Of a DNA stretch of 64,000 bases, positions 26,521-36,083 are shown piece by piece. The stretch comes from an uncultured Candidatus Melainabacteria bacterium (GTDB lineage: Bacteria > Cyanobacteriota > Vampirovibrionia > Gastranaerophilales > Gastranaerophilaceae). Under the pieces are notes generated by a model that was not told the DNA's origin, ran no database searches, and was given only the letters and a program-made list of their open reading frames with translations. The DNA lies in the NCBI GenBank assembly GCA_949902595.1, contig CATLDC010000006.1, forward strand, positions 1 through 64,000. The letters are read 5' to 3'. A program made the position numbers and the translations under genes. The stretch's first letter is position 1, and each line of letters begins with the position of its first letter.

Positions 26521-28659
26521 TTACATTTTGCCGGCAATGTCTGCTTTTAAAGACTCAATAAACTCCTTTCTGTACAGAAATCCTAAATGCGCGCCGCAAT
26601 CAAGACAGGTGAGCCTGCTTCCGGAGAAGGTTTTGAGCCTCTCTATCTGGCTTTTGTTTGTAAAATAATCGTCTAAAGAGTGGTAAATTCTGTAATTGTC
26701 GTTGTTTGCAAGGTAGTCTGAAAGCGAGAACAGGCTTGTTTCATACTGCAAATCGTCCATTGTAAGCTCGCCGTTTTTGAGCAGATATTTTTCTACGTAA
26801 TCCCTGTAGCTTGTGTTGTTTATCGCATCGTAAATCTCTGTCTTCTGACCTTTTGCAACATTCTCGATTGTGAAAATCAGGTCAGAAAGCTTCTGACGCA
26901 GAATAAATGTCGTAATAAGCTTTCCTTCTTCTTCGGAAAACGGAAGCGCTCCGATTTCAAACTCCGGCGAGTCCTTGAGCTTTACAAGCTGCAAAATCTT
27001 CGCTGCTGTTACCGCGGTTTTGTGCTTAACCTCCGATGAATTTTTGTCAAACTCGTCTGCGTTTTTATCAAGCTGCTCAAGCGCATAAGTTAACTCAATT
27101 GGCGGAGATACCGCAATAAACCTGCTAATGTTAAGCGTGTTGTTTTTGCTCTCCTTGTCTGCAAGGAATAGCGTAGCCATTGCGCCAAACGAGGTTCCGA
27201 CAACCACTTTTTCATCAAACTTGCGTTCGTATTTTTTCTCAAGCGAGTCGATGATTTTTGAGGTAACGAGTTTTATGTTGTCAGCGTCAACCGCAGGCAC
27301 GCCCGGGCAGTAGCCTTGAGGCATACTTTTTACAAACTCCCAGTGGAAGTGGCTTCCCTGCATTATGACTGAATAACCTTCATCATAAAACATTTTCGCA
27401 AAAATTGTTGAGTGGTGCGTTGTTGCGCCTTCACCGATTGAAGGATAGAGTATCACAAGCGGTGCGTTTTTGTCTTTTTGCAGAATGTAGCGGTACTTGT
27501 ACGCTTCCCGCTCCGGAACAACGCTTACAGAACCGGTTTTGATACGTTTTGCAAAACTCCTGTTCCAGATAGAAAGCTCGTTCCAGATGGATTTGTTTAT
27601 GCTCGGGTCGTCAAAAAGCGCTGTGCGCATTGAATCAACTACCGGACACTGCGGGTTGTAATCTGAAAGCACGATATCCGGCTTAATCGGTTCTTTTTTT
27701 ATTATCTCTAAATCATCGAGCGCAGAAGCCGCGCCTGTGATGTATTCGTCTGTCATGGTAAGCGGGGTTGATTCTTTTTCCTCCACTGGCGCTGCCTCGT
27801 CTCCAATCTGCGCAATCATCTCTTCTGCAAGCGCGGACTGATCTTCTTCTACAAGCTCTGCCTCTGTTTGAAGCAGGTCTTTTCTATCAAGGTTTGAGTT
27901 CTTGATGTAGTTCTCTATCCCGTAAAGCTTCTTTTGGATATCATACGGGTCTGCGTAAGTTGATTCAATCATCTTTGCAAGCGGCTGCATGTAAGAAGTT
28001 CTGTTTACCATTAGCCCGAATTTTACAATTGCTGTAACAGGTGTTCCTAAGTAAACCGAAGGGTCAAGCGCTGCTTCAAGCGCCCTACCGCAGAGTGAGC
28101 GCGGAGTGCAGGCATTCAGAACCGGCGCAACAAGATAAGGCCCCGGCTTCATCTTGCATTTGCAAAGCGCCTGCTCCATGTTTTCGGAAGTCGGCTTGAT
28201 TTTGAATATCTTGTCAGCAGGGTCAAAAAGCCCGCCCAACCCAATGGTTGTATTGGTTAAAAACCTGAGTGTTTCGTTTTTTACCCCCTCACCGTCTTTT
28301 TGAAGAAGACAGCTTGCAAGTCTTTTGGGGTACTCAATATTATTGTATGCGCTTTGCAGCCTGTCCATGCCGTATTTTGGCATAACAGAAGCCCAAAGAA
28401 TATGGACGGGGCGCGCAACAAACTTGTTAAGTTTGCTGTTAAGGTTGAACATCTTGCGGTTGAAGCCTTCGTACTTGTCCTCACCCACATACATCTCGGC
28501 GTAGTCGGGATACTTGGGTTTTTGCGCTTCTACAGCCTGAATATCGGTTTTATTTTCCGCGGCAGTTGCCTGTTCAGCGGCCAGCAGAAGCGGCGAATTT
28601 ACGTTGAAAAACAGTAATAGTGCAAGTATTAACGATAAAAATTTATTTTTAGATAACAT
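26521..28659 (-). CDS. MlaA-like lipid-transport domain fused to an alpha/beta-hydrolase
   Basis: The 712-residue exported protein has a signal sequence (about 1-28). The first half matches MlaA/VacJ (YEGFNRKMFNLNSKL, RPVHILWASVMP, NIEYPKRLASCLLQKD, RFLTNTTIGLGGLFDPAD). After a Glu-rich linker, the second half has hydrolase features: APLVILYPSIGEG and the nucleophile elbow VVGTSFGAM. MlaA normally removes phospholipid from the outer leaflet of the outer membrane. There is no obvious lipobox. The start at 28659 is preferred because AAGGA lies eight bases upstream. A fusion of this kind is unusual. Confidence 0.82.
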   Translation of the reverse strand: MLSKNKFLSLILALLLFFNVNSPLLLAAEQATAAENKTDIQAVEAQKPKYPDYAEMYVGEDKYEGFNRKMFNLNSKLNKFVARPVHILWASVMPKYGMDRLQSAYNNIEYPKRLASCLLQKDGEGVKNETLRFLTNTTIGLGGLFDPADKIFKIKPTSENMEQALCKCKMKPGPYLVAPVLNACTPRSLCGRALEAALDPSVYLGTPVTAIVKFGLMVNRTSYMQPLAKMIESTYADPYDIQKKLYGIENYIKNSNLDRKDLLQTEAELVEEDQSALAEEMIAQIGDEAAPVEEKESTPLTMTDEYITGAASALDDLEIIKKEPIKPDIVLSDYNPQCPVVDSMRTALFDDPSINKSIWNELSIWNRSFAKRIKTGSVSVVPEREAYKYRYILQKDKNAPLVILYPSIGEGATTHHSTIFAKMFYDEGYSVIMQGSHFHWEFVKSMPQGYCPGVPAVDADNIKLVTSKIIDSLEKKYERKFDEKVVVGTSFGAMATLFLADKESKNNTLNISRFIAVSPPIELTYALEQLDKNADEFDKNSSEVKHKTAVTAAKILQLVKLKDSPEFEIGALPFSEEEGKLITTFILRQKLSDLIFTIENVAKGQKTEIYDAINNTSYRDYVEKYLLKNGELTMDDLQYETSLFSLSDYLANNDNYRIYHSLDDYFTNKSQIERLKTFSGSRLTCLDCGAHLGFLYRKEFIESLKADIAGKM

Positions 28660-28741
28660 TTTCCCCATCCTTTTTTTGTGACTTCTTATTGTATTTTCAC
28701 GGGGAAATTTTTTTAATCACCTTGGAGGGGGACTAGCTTAC

Positions 28742-31279
28742 CTAAAACTTTTTCAGATGCGCATAAGTCGCGTCCATTGCCTTCTTGCCGAGCTTTCCGA
28801 AATCAATCGTGTACATTGTGCTGTCTCCAATCTGGATGACATCGGTAATATGCCCGATTCCGAGTTTTTCGTGGAACACGCGCTCACCAACATTGAAGAA
28901 ATACTGGGTTGCAGTGTTTTTCAGCTCTTCTTCTTTTTTCTGAATCTCTGCAAGCTCGGCGTCTTTGCGCTTTTTCTCCTCAAGCTTGCGCTTCATAACA
29001 TTGTCTTCAAAGAAAGCTTTGATTTTTTCTTCTTCGCGCTCCTTGTTTATCGGGTTCTTCTTGATAATCATTCTGCTCGGAGTGCGCTGGATAACGTTTG
29101 TCGTCTTCTTTGCAGACGGAGCAACAAAATCCTTGCCAAAACCGGTTGAAGACTTCTGGGAAGGCGCAACAAAGTTTGAACCAAACCCTGTTGACGGTTT
29201 AACATACCCGTCACTCGTGAACGATGATTTTGAAGAAGCTGATTTGCTTCCGTAACCTTCGTTTTTAACCTTTTTGACCGCGCTTGTGAATGTGCTCCTG
29301 CTCTGTGAGTAATCAGAAAACGCTGATTCTTCCTGCTCAACAAGGTTTGCAGGTATCTCTTCCAAAAACCTGCTAGGAGTGTAATACTTGTATTCACCCC
29401 ACATCTGACGGCGCTTTGCTGTGGTTAAGTAAAGCTTTGTTTCAGCCCTTGTAACACCAACGTACATAAGTCTGCGCTCTTCTTCCAAATCAGATATGCT
29501 GTTTGAGCACCTTGCTGACGGGAAAATCCCCTCGTCGCAGCCTGCAAGGAATACAATAGGAAATTCCAGACCCTTGGATGCGTGAAGCGTCATCAGGGTT
29601 ACGTTGTTTGCAATCTCGTCCATGCCGTCGATATCTGATACAAGTGAGACCTGAGCAAGAAATTCGCCGAGAGTGTTGTCGATTTCTTCCGGCTCAAACT
29701 CGTTTGCTACGTTAACAAGCTCCTGCAAGTTCTCGATTCTGGTTACATCCTCGTCTGTGCCTGATGCGTGGAGCTCTCTTAAGTACCCGCTCTTTTCAAG
29801 CACAAGTCCTAAAAATTCCGGAAGCTGGTATCTGGATTGCGCTTCTTTGAGTTTCTCGATAAGTAGCGCAAAGTCTTTCAGCTTTGTTCTTGTGCCGGCT
29901 TTTATTGCCTCAATGCTATCAACCTGATTAATTGCGCCAAACAAGCTTATATCGTTTTTATCAGCGTATTCCTGCAAATGCTTGAGCGTTGTTTCGCCGA
30001 TTGCGCGCTTTGGAACATTGATGATTCTTCTGAGTGACTGCGAATCGTCATTGTTATAAATGAGTTTGAGGTAAGCAATCGCGTCCTTGATTTCCTTACG
30101 GTCGTAGAACTTTAGCCCGCCGTAGATTCTGTACGGAATCCCTGCCGCAATCAGGGCTTCTTCTAAAGCACGTGACTGGGCGTTTGTTCTATACAGAATA
30201 GAAAACTGGTTGTAATTATCAGAAGTGTCTCTGATTGATTTTACGATGTAGTTCGCTTCATCCCCTTCATCCTGCGCTTCGTAGAGAGAAATCTTCTCCC
30301 CGTCGCCTTTCTGGGAGTACAGAACCTTGTCCACGCGCTCTTCGTTGTTTTCAATAATCGCGTTTGCGGCGTTAAGAATATTTGCTGTGGAGCGGTAATT
30401 CTGCTCAAGCTTAACCAGTTTTGCATTTGGAAAATCGTTCTGGAAGTTCATGATGATTCTGAAATCCGCACCACGCCAGCTGTAGATTGATTGGTCAACA
30501 TCACCTACAACGCATAGCGACCTTGAATCCGGAATCTCCGGAAGGAGGTTTGTGTAAAGCGCTTTAACAAGCTGATATTGAGCCTGGTTGGTGTCCTGGT
30601 ACTCGTCGACCAGAATGTGCTGGAATTTGTCGTAATATTTTTTTCTGACTTCCGGATTCTGCTCCAGAAGCTTAACGCAGAGCATAAGCATATCGTCAAA
30701 GTCTATCGCGTTGTTGTTATTAAGTGCGTTTTCATAAAACTCGAAAACTTTTGCAATATTTTGTGACTTGAAATCACGTGCAAATGTTGCAAAAGTATAA
30801 GCATCCTGCATCTTGTTCTTTGCGTTGGAAATAACTGCCTTGATTAATTTTGGCTGGTATATTTTATCGTCAAGATTAATCTTTTTTATGGCTTGTTTAA
30901 TTATTGCAAGTGAGTCTGTTTCGTCATAAATAGTAAAATTTTTGTCCAGTTTTTTGCCGGATTGGAATGAATAGTTTTCAATATCCTGCCTTAAGATACG
31001 GCCGCAAATACTGTGGAAAGTCCCTACCCACATGTATTTCACAACATTTTCGCCCAGAATTGAAGAGAGACGTTCTCTCATCTCTTTTGCAGCCTTGTTT
31101 GTAAACGTTACGGCAAGGATTTTTCCGGCAACTGCGCCGTTTTGAATCATATATGCGATTCTAGAGGTCAGAACTTTGGTCTTGCCGCTTCCTGCGCCTG
31201 CCAGTATAAGTAATGCTCCGTTCGTTGTTTTTGCTGCCTCAAGCTGCTCCTTGTTCAGGTTTTGTAAAATATTTTCCAT
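28742..31279 (-). CDS. pcrA: ATP-dependent DNA helicase PcrA/UvrD
   Basis: The 845-residue SF1A helicase has Q-motif and Walker A ILAGAGSGKTKVLTSR, Walker B ILVDEYQDTNQAQY, motif III GDVDQSIYSWRGAD, motif IV LEQNYRSTANIL and motif V-VI LMTLHASKGLEFPIVF and YVGVTRAETKLYL. After about residue 640 there is a low-complexity Ser-rich linker, a charged helix and a small Tudor-like domain (VGERVFHEKLGIGHI) that in PcrA contacts RNA polymerase. It acts in repair and conflict resolution. Confidence 0.95.
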   Translation of the reverse strand: MENILQNLNKEQLEAAKTTNGALLILAGAGSGKTKVLTSRIAYMIQNGAVAGKILAVTFTNKAAKEMRERLSSILGENVVKYMWVGTFHSICGRILRQDIENYSFQSGKKLDKNFTIYDETDSLAIIKQAIKKINLDDKIYQPKLIKAVISNAKNKMQDAYTFATFARDFKSQNIAKVFEFYENALNNNNAIDFDDMLMLCVKLLEQNPEVRKKYYDKFQHILVDEYQDTNQAQYQLVKALYTNLLPEIPDSRSLCVVGDVDQSIYSWRGADFRIIMNFQNDFPNAKLVKLEQNYRSTANILNAANAIIENNEERVDKVLYSQKGDGEKISLYEAQDEGDEANYIVKSIRDTSDNYNQFSILYRTNAQSRALEEALIAAGIPYRIYGGLKFYDRKEIKDAIAYLKLIYNNDDSQSLRRIINVPKRAIGETTLKHLQEYADKNDISLFGAINQVDSIEAIKAGTRTKLKDFALLIEKLKEAQSRYQLPEFLGLVLEKSGYLRELHASGTDEDVTRIENLQELVNVANEFEPEEIDNTLGEFLAQVSLVSDIDGMDEIANNVTLMTLHASKGLEFPIVFLAGCDEGIFPSARCSNSISDLEEERRLMYVGVTRAETKLYLTTAKRRQMWGEYKYYTPSRFLEEIPANLVEQEESAFSDYSQSRSTFTSAVKKVKNEGYGSKSASSKSSFTSDGYVKPSTGFGSNFVAPSQKSSTGFGKDFVAPSAKKTTNVIQRTPSRMIIKKNPINKEREEEKIKAFFEDNVMKRKLEEKKRKDAELAEIQKKEEELKNTATQYFFNVGERVFHEKLGIGHITDVIQIGDSTMYTIDFGKLGKKAMDATYAHLKKF

Positions 31280-31376
31280 TCCCCTATTCCCAAATCACTA
31301 ATTTTATGCTATTATATATCAGCATACATAAAAAAAATGAGAAAGACAATAATATAATTTATCAAAAGGTGGTACA

Positions 31377-31952
31377 ATGAACGATATTCTAAATTCTATT
31401 GACGACGAACAACAACAGCCCTCCATTATGGTGCCTATAGGCGATTTGGATGTTGCGGACGGTTCGCCGGATGCGGTTGATGAGCTTGCTATGGAGCTTG
31501 CAACAATCAAGCAGCCCGCAAAAAGAATTGCAATAATCGGTTCAAGAAATCTTGCAATCACTCACCAACAAATGATTGAAACATTGACCACTGCGCTTGT
31601 AAGACAGGGCAATACAATCATTACTTCCGGCGGTTCTTGCGGTACCAACGCAGCAGCTATCCGCGGTGCTATGAAGTCAAACCCTGATAAATTGAAAGTT
31701 ATTTTACCTCAAACTATCGGTCAGCAGCCGTCTGACGTGCAAGACCAGCTTATCGGTGTTCCAAACATTGTTGAACACGCTGACAGAGCAATGATGACAC
31801 TTGCTGACGCATCAAGAGTATGCAACCGTGAGATTATTGATGACTGCAACCAGTTAATCTGTTTTCTTTCTCACACTAGTAAAACTCTTCACAGAGCCGT
31901 TGAATACGCGGAAGAAAATCACAAAGTAGTTACTGTATTTTATCTGGATTAA
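31377..31952 (+). CDS. Stand-alone DprA/SLOG-fold protein of cyanobacterial type
   Basis: The 191-residue protein has a roughly 45-residue acidic N-terminus, then a Rossmann-like DprA core (RIAIIGSRNLAITHQQ, IITSGGSCGTNAAAIRG, VILPQT, HADRAMMTLADASRVCN). Length and arrangement resemble short 'DNA recombination-mediator protein A' proteins common in Cyanobacteria, not the full DprA of competence systems. The SLOG fold binds nucleotides or DNA; the role here is unknown. AAAGGTGG precedes the ATG and TATAAT occurs near 31351. The HEAT protein follows five bases later. Confidence 0.75.
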   Translation: MNDILNSIDDEQQQPSIMVPIGDLDVADGSPDAVDELAMELATIKQPAKRIAIIGSRNLAITHQQMIETLTTALVRQGNTIITSGGSCGTNAAAIRGAMKSNPDKLKVILPQTIGQQPSDVQDQLIGVPNIVEHADRAMMTLADASRVCNREIIDDCNQLICFLSHTSKTLHRAVEYAEENHKVVTVFYLD

Positions 31953-31957
31953 TAATT

Positions 31958-33133
31958 ATGGACTTAATAAAAAAACTCACGGGCAAGAATCCTGTTGAGT
32001 ATGAAGAAGTTGCAAAAACACTTGTTGACTCCTCTGATGTTAACCTCTTTTCTAAACTGGTTAAGCAGGACGATTTTCTGTTTGATTTTGTGAAAAACAA
32101 CGTGGCAAAAAGGATTCAAAAAGCCTGCAACAAAGATAATTACACAAACCTTCTGAACTTTCTGGACTACTATTCTCCTTCATACGACACTATGATAGCA
32201 GAAGTCCTCTACGAGTTTGGCGGGGTAGAACTTCTGCCGGTGATGAAGGAAATTTTTCTTGAAGAAAACGACAGCAAAAAAGCTTATGCTGCAAAATATT
32301 TTTCTTTTGTGGAAAAAGAACTCATTCAGGATTTGCTTCCGCTCCTGAGACAGGCTGCGCGCTCCAAGTTTGAACCGCTTGCTATGAACTCAATCGAAGT
32401 TCTTTCAAAAATGGGTGACGAAGTCTCCAAAAACGAGGCTCTCGAAAGATTAAATTCATCAGACGAGTTTGAACAGTACGAAGCTGTTAAATTTTTGGTA
32501 AATTATCAGGCGAAAGACGAGCTGGATAAAATTCTTGAAGTGATGAAGAAATCTACGCTTTCAGAAAATATCGCATCAGAAATACCGTATCTTATCCCTG
32601 TTGAAGAGCTTCTGAACAGGGATGTGGAATCAGGGATTCTCGTTCTGTGCCACATTGTTAACGCGATTCCGGAAATTATTCCGGCAAGCGCGGTTATTGA
32701 TTATAACCTGTTTGAGATTTTTGAAAACATGTATATCTCAAACCTCACAAGCGCTTCTGCTGTGCTTCTTATGCTTGCAAAATCCAAGTTCAAGGAGCTT
32801 CTGGAAAACGACGAGTACCTGTTTGACTGCGACAAAAACACAAAAGACGAGGTTGCAGCGGTAAACAATCTTTTGTCAGGCGTAAACAAACACAAGCTTG
32901 AAAGCCTGTTCTACGACGAATTGTATGATGGAAGTGACTTTGTCTTCTTTGCAGTAGATTTTGTGGACAACATTGAAGAGCTTGAAACGCTTCTTGACAG
33001 CGAAAACCAGACTTTGATACTAAAAGTGCTGACTATTTTAAAAGAAAAACAGGTGCTTACTTCTGCGCATAAAGAGCTTGCGCTGAAAAATGTTACATCT
33101 GACGATATAAAAAACGTGATAGAAGTGCTTTAG
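31958..33133 (+). CDS. HEAT-repeat protein
   Basis: The 391-residue protein is almost entirely helical. HEAT-like units are visible (VLYEFGGVELLPVMKEIFLE, NSIEVLSKMGDEVSKNEALE, YEAVKFLVNYQAKDELDKIL), and it is acidic with no signal peptide. It probably forms a scaffold solenoid. It starts five bases after the DprA-like gene, so they are probably co-transcribed. No specific role is evident. Confidence 0.75.
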   Translation: MDLIKKLTGKNPVEYEEVAKTLVDSSDVNLFSKLVKQDDFLFDFVKNNVAKRIQKACNKDNYTNLLNFLDYYSPSYDTMIAEVLYEFGGVELLPVMKEIFLEENDSKKAYAAKYFSFVEKELIQDLLPLLRQAARSKFEPLAMNSIEVLSKMGDEVSKNEALERLNSSDEFEQYEAVKFLVNYQAKDELDKILEVMKKSTLSENIASEIPYLIPVEELLNRDVESGILVLCHIVNAIPEIIPASAVIDYNLFEIFENMYISNLTSASAVLLMLAKSKFKELLENDEYLFDCDKNTKDEVAAVNNLLSGVNKHKLESLFYDELYDGSDFVFFAVDFVDNIEELETLLDSENQTLILKVLTILKEKQVLTSAHKELALKNVTSDDIKNVIEVL

Positions 33134-33134
33134 A

Positions 33135-33416
33135 TTAGATATAATCTGCGTTACCGAGTTCCAAATCCTTGTTGAACTCTCTTACGAGCTCTGAAGATAT
33201 CTTCCAGTTAATCTTGCCTTCAGGGTACTTGATATAATGCGCTGTTGAGCACATTGTGGATACGTAACAGGCGTCTAAGACATTCATAAACGAGATGTCG
33301 ACGCTCATGTTTTCACAATGGTACCTGTCAATGTACTTGTTGATAAAAATGACAGCGTCCTTTGGATTAGTGGTATTGGGGGTAATTATATCACTTGAGG
33401 GTAATAGTTGAAGCAT
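33135..33416 (-). CDS. Small conserved-looking protein, unknown function
   Basis: The 93-residue protein starts MLQLLPSSDIITP with AAGGAAT upstream. Its middle (MSVDISFMNVLDACYVSTM) is faintly like an anti-sigma-factor antagonist (STAS) fold, with two cysteines. The C-terminus is KINWKISSELVREFN. The frame is coherent and ends two bases before the opposite HEAT gene, with no overlap. The family is not recognised. Confidence 0.55.
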   Translation of the reverse strand: MLQLLPSSDIITPNTTNPKDAVIFINKYIDRYHCENMSVDISFMNVLDACYVSTMCSTAHYIKYPEGKINWKISSELVREFNKDLELGNADYI

Positions 33417-33523
33417 GTATATTCCTTTTAACAATAATGTTATCGTCAGTTTTTTATATTTCTTTACAAGTATGGAATTAAATCATCCGTTTGGGGTATA
33501 ATCGTTTTCAAGGAGAGTTTATT

Positions 33524-34069
33524 ATGACAAAACAAAACGCGCTTGATGCAGCAAAGAAGATAAAAATGCTTGTTTTTGACTGCGACGGGGTCATGACAGA
33601 CGGAAGCGTTACTTATGACGAAAACGGAGTCGAGTATAAAACATTTAACGTAAAAGACGGACACGGACTTGTGAGGATGAACAAATCCGGATTCATAACA
33701 GCAATTATCACAGCAAGAAACAACGGAACAGTTGCTCACAGGGCAAAGAACCTTAATATAACAGAGCTCTATCAGGGCAAACAGTACAAACTTCCGGCAC
33801 TTGAAGAGCTGATGGCAAAATACAACCTGACTTACGAAAACGTATCTTACATGGGCGATGACCTTCCGGATATCTGTATTCTGGAAAAAGTCGGACTCGC
33901 ATGCTGCCCTGCTGACGCGGTTAAAGAAGTGCTTGAAATATGTAATTTCAAATCCTCTTATAACGGTGGAAGAGGCGCTGTGCGTGAGCTTTGCGACTTC
34001 ATTCTGGACGCGCAGGAAATTAAGAAAGAATACATCGTTTCAGAAGGCGCATCGACGAATAAGCAATAA
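33524..34069 (+). CDS. kdsC: 3-deoxy-D-manno-octulosonate 8-phosphate phosphatase
   Basis: The 181-residue HAD-family phosphatase has motif I FDCDGVMTDG, motif II IITARNN and motif III YMGDDLPDICIL, with YNGGRGAVRELCDFIL at the C-terminus as in KdsC. It releases phosphate from Kdo-8-P in lipopolysaccharide core synthesis. AAGGAGA precedes the ATG at 33524. It implies an outer membrane with LPS. kdsA and kdsB are not in the window. Confidence 0.92.
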   Translation: MTKQNALDAAKKIKMLVFDCDGVMTDGSVTYDENGVEYKTFNVKDGHGLVRMNKSGFITAIITARNNGTVAHRAKNLNITELYQGKQYKLPALEELMAKYNLTYENVSYMGDDLPDICILEKVGLACCPADAVKEVLEICNFKSSYNGGRGAVRELCDFILDAQEIKKEYIVSEGASTNKQ

Positions 34070-34106
34070 TATTGTAAATTTTCGTTAAAATCGTATATAC
34101 TAGCCC

Positions 34107-34135
34107 TTGCCAGATATAGGATACATCTTTATAAT
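34107..34135 (+). promoter_or_regulatory. Promoter of the large membrane-protein gene
   Basis: TTGCCA (34107-34112), 17 bases, TATAAT (34130-34135). A palindrome follows immediately at 34136. Confidence 0.75.
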
Positions 34136-34152
34136 AGTGTAAGTGTTACACT
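34136..34152. promoter_or_regulatory. Palindromic operator overlapping the start site
   Basis: AGTGTAA-GTG-TTACACT is a perfect inverted repeat beginning right after the -10 box. It shares GTGTTACA with the 28-bp palindromes at 261, 441, 41828 and 41996 but is shorter. A repressor site is inferred. Confidence 0.55.
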
Positions 34153-34176
34153 AGTTGAAGTTGTAGGGATAGAATA

Positions 34177-36012
34177 TTGAGAATTACAGGAATAGGTTCA
34201 TACGTTCAGCCTAAAAAACAGAATCAGAATGACAGACAAAACCCGGCATTCAAGTCTTTTGGTATGGGACTTTTGGGTGCTTCCGGTGCTATTATGCAGG
34301 GGATTGAAAACAAGGGTTATCTTGTCTCATTTTTGATACAGGACGGGCTTGGTATGACTTTTCCGCGTGTATTAACAGGATTCCACCGCGACAAGGAAAT
34401 CACAGGCGAATACAATGTTCAGGAAGGGCTCGAAGTTTTGGGGCGTGAAGGTATGACCGGTCCGTTCATGATTGCGGTTGCTCCTGCTGTTCTGTGGTTC
34501 ACAAGAAAATTCTGCATGTCAACAAACACCAACACAAGATTGATTAAGCGGGTTGGTGATAATCTTAAAACAATGGTTTCTGAATCAGGGTTTAACAAGC
34601 AGCTTAAGAACGATGCTAAAAAGTTCAAAGAAGAGTTTGTAAAATACAATATTGAAAAGATTTACAAGGACTCAATCCCTAACGACAAGAAGGCTGACGA
34701 GACAATAAAATACCTGCTTACAGAGTTTGAAAAATTTGATTCAAAGGACAAAAAAGCGAGTGCAGAAGCTTACAAAAACATGCTTACGACTTTCAACGAT
34801 AAGCTTGTAGAAAACTCCACAGAGCTCGATGATTTGTGCAAACTTAAGGTTGGTGAAGACAAAGCCCTGTTTGCAGCCGGAGATGTAATAAAGGCTGTGC
34901 GTGATTACTCGCATGATGCGATTTTGAATAACAAGGGTGTGGCTGATCTGGATGCAGCTTCAGCTGAAAACATCAAAAACAATTTTGCAACAAAGCGTCT
35001 TTTGACAAACTGGGCAAATATTGCAGCTACCCTTGGCGGACTTGCTGTGCTTCCTAAGATTTACGCAAGGTCAAATGTTGCGCCGGGTGCAAAACACCTG
35101 ATTCAGGCACAACAGGAAGAGCAAAAGCAGGATAACAACGTATCATTTAAGGGTAGAGGTATCAACTCCGACGGTATTTTCGCAAAAATAGGTAAATTCC
35201 TGACCAAGCGTGTACCGGAATGGATTCAGGCAGAGTTTGAATACACAGGCTACAACTTCTCACCTGCTACTTTTGCATGCCTTTCTTTGTTCGGCTTGCT
35301 TCTTCCTCGCGGCTTGAGGGCTTATGACAGGGCAGTTGTTGACAAAAACGGCAAAAAGGACATGAGCGAGGTTAACGAGATTCTTGTAAGAGACACGATT
35401 TCTTCTCTGTCGGTTGTATTTGCTGTTCCTATTCTTACAAAGCTGATTGTTAACACTTATGAGAACAAGCAGGGATTCATTTTGACAAACAAGGCTTCTG
35501 ATAACAAAAACTGGTTCAAAAAGACTCTTGATTTGCTAAATCCGTTCAGTGACTTGAAAGTTCTTACTAATGCCGAGCTGGAAGCGCTTTACGGGAACAT
35601 AGATTCCAAGAAGAAGATGCTGAACTTCTGTAATTATGTTGACAAAAAGGGCGGAGACTTAGAAAAAATTCTTTCTAAGTCAGAGTTTGCAAACGCGGTA
35701 TTTAACGAAAGCAGCTTTAAGCTCGAGTCTCTAAAGGGTTCTGCAAAGGGTGATAAGAACAAGAAAATTATTTCGTTGATTGAAAAAATGGACGAAAAAT
35801 CCGGCAAGGATTTGATTACAAAATTGATGAAGGGTTCAGGCGATATCAAGAAGAACAAGATTGCAACAATTGCACGCGGCTTGAACTCACTCCCTGGCGT
35901 AATTTCAACAGTAATTATATCTCCGTTTATCCTCGGCGTATTTATTCCAATGCTCACATACGCTAATACACGCAAGGCGCACGCTAAGATGATGCAGGAG
36001 AATAATTCTTAA
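34177..36012 (+). CDS. Large multi-pass membrane protein with FKS/FKG motifs, unknown function
   Basis: The 611-residue protein starts at TTG with AGGGA upstream. An early motif QNPAFKSFG (about residues 21-29) precedes the first membrane-like segments. A second motif, VSFKGRG, occurs near residue 326 before two more hydrophobic segments, and the C-terminus ends in a further one (STVIISPFILGVFIPML). Lys-rich helical regions lie between. I know no family. The duplication of motif plus membrane unit suggests two related halves. It has its own promoter with a palindromic operator. Confidence 0.7.
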   Translation: MRITGIGSYVQPKKQNQNDRQNPAFKSFGMGLLGASGAIMQGIENKGYLVSFLIQDGLGMTFPRVLTGFHRDKEITGEYNVQEGLEVLGREGMTGPFMIAVAPAVLWFTRKFCMSTNTNTRLIKRVGDNLKTMVSESGFNKQLKNDAKKFKEEFVKYNIEKIYKDSIPNDKKADETIKYLLTEFEKFDSKDKKASAEAYKNMLTTFNDKLVENSTELDDLCKLKVGEDKALFAAGDVIKAVRDYSHDAILNNKGVADLDAASAENIKNNFATKRLLTNWANIAATLGGLAVLPKIYARSNVAPGAKHLIQAQQEEQKQDNNVSFKGRGINSDGIFAKIGKFLTKRVPEWIQAEFEYTGYNFSPATFACLSLFGLLLPRGLRAYDRAVVDKNGKKDMSEVNEILVRDTISSLSVVFAVPILTKLIVNTYENKQGFILTNKASDNKNWFKKTLDLLNPFSDLKVLTNAELEALYGNIDSKKKMLNFCNYVDKKGGDLEKILSKSEFANAVFNESSFKLESLKGSAKGDKNKKIISLIEKMDEKSGKDLITKLMKGSGDIKKNKIATIARGLNSLPGVISTVIISPFILGVFIPMLTYANTRKAHAKMMQENNS

Positions 36013-36083
36013 CAAACATTGACATGACAACAAAAAGTGTTTGTTATAAAATCAATTTGAATGATTTTTAGGGAGCGTTTTTT

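Noticed and set aside
26508-26527. Repeated CTGTTACA words resembling the operator half-site
   Set aside because: They are direct, not inverted, repeats at the 3' end of a gene, with no promoter nearby.
29068-29397. Arg/Leu-rich minus-strand frame in the pcrA tail
   Set aside because: Out-of-frame reading of the Ser-rich linker of pcrA.
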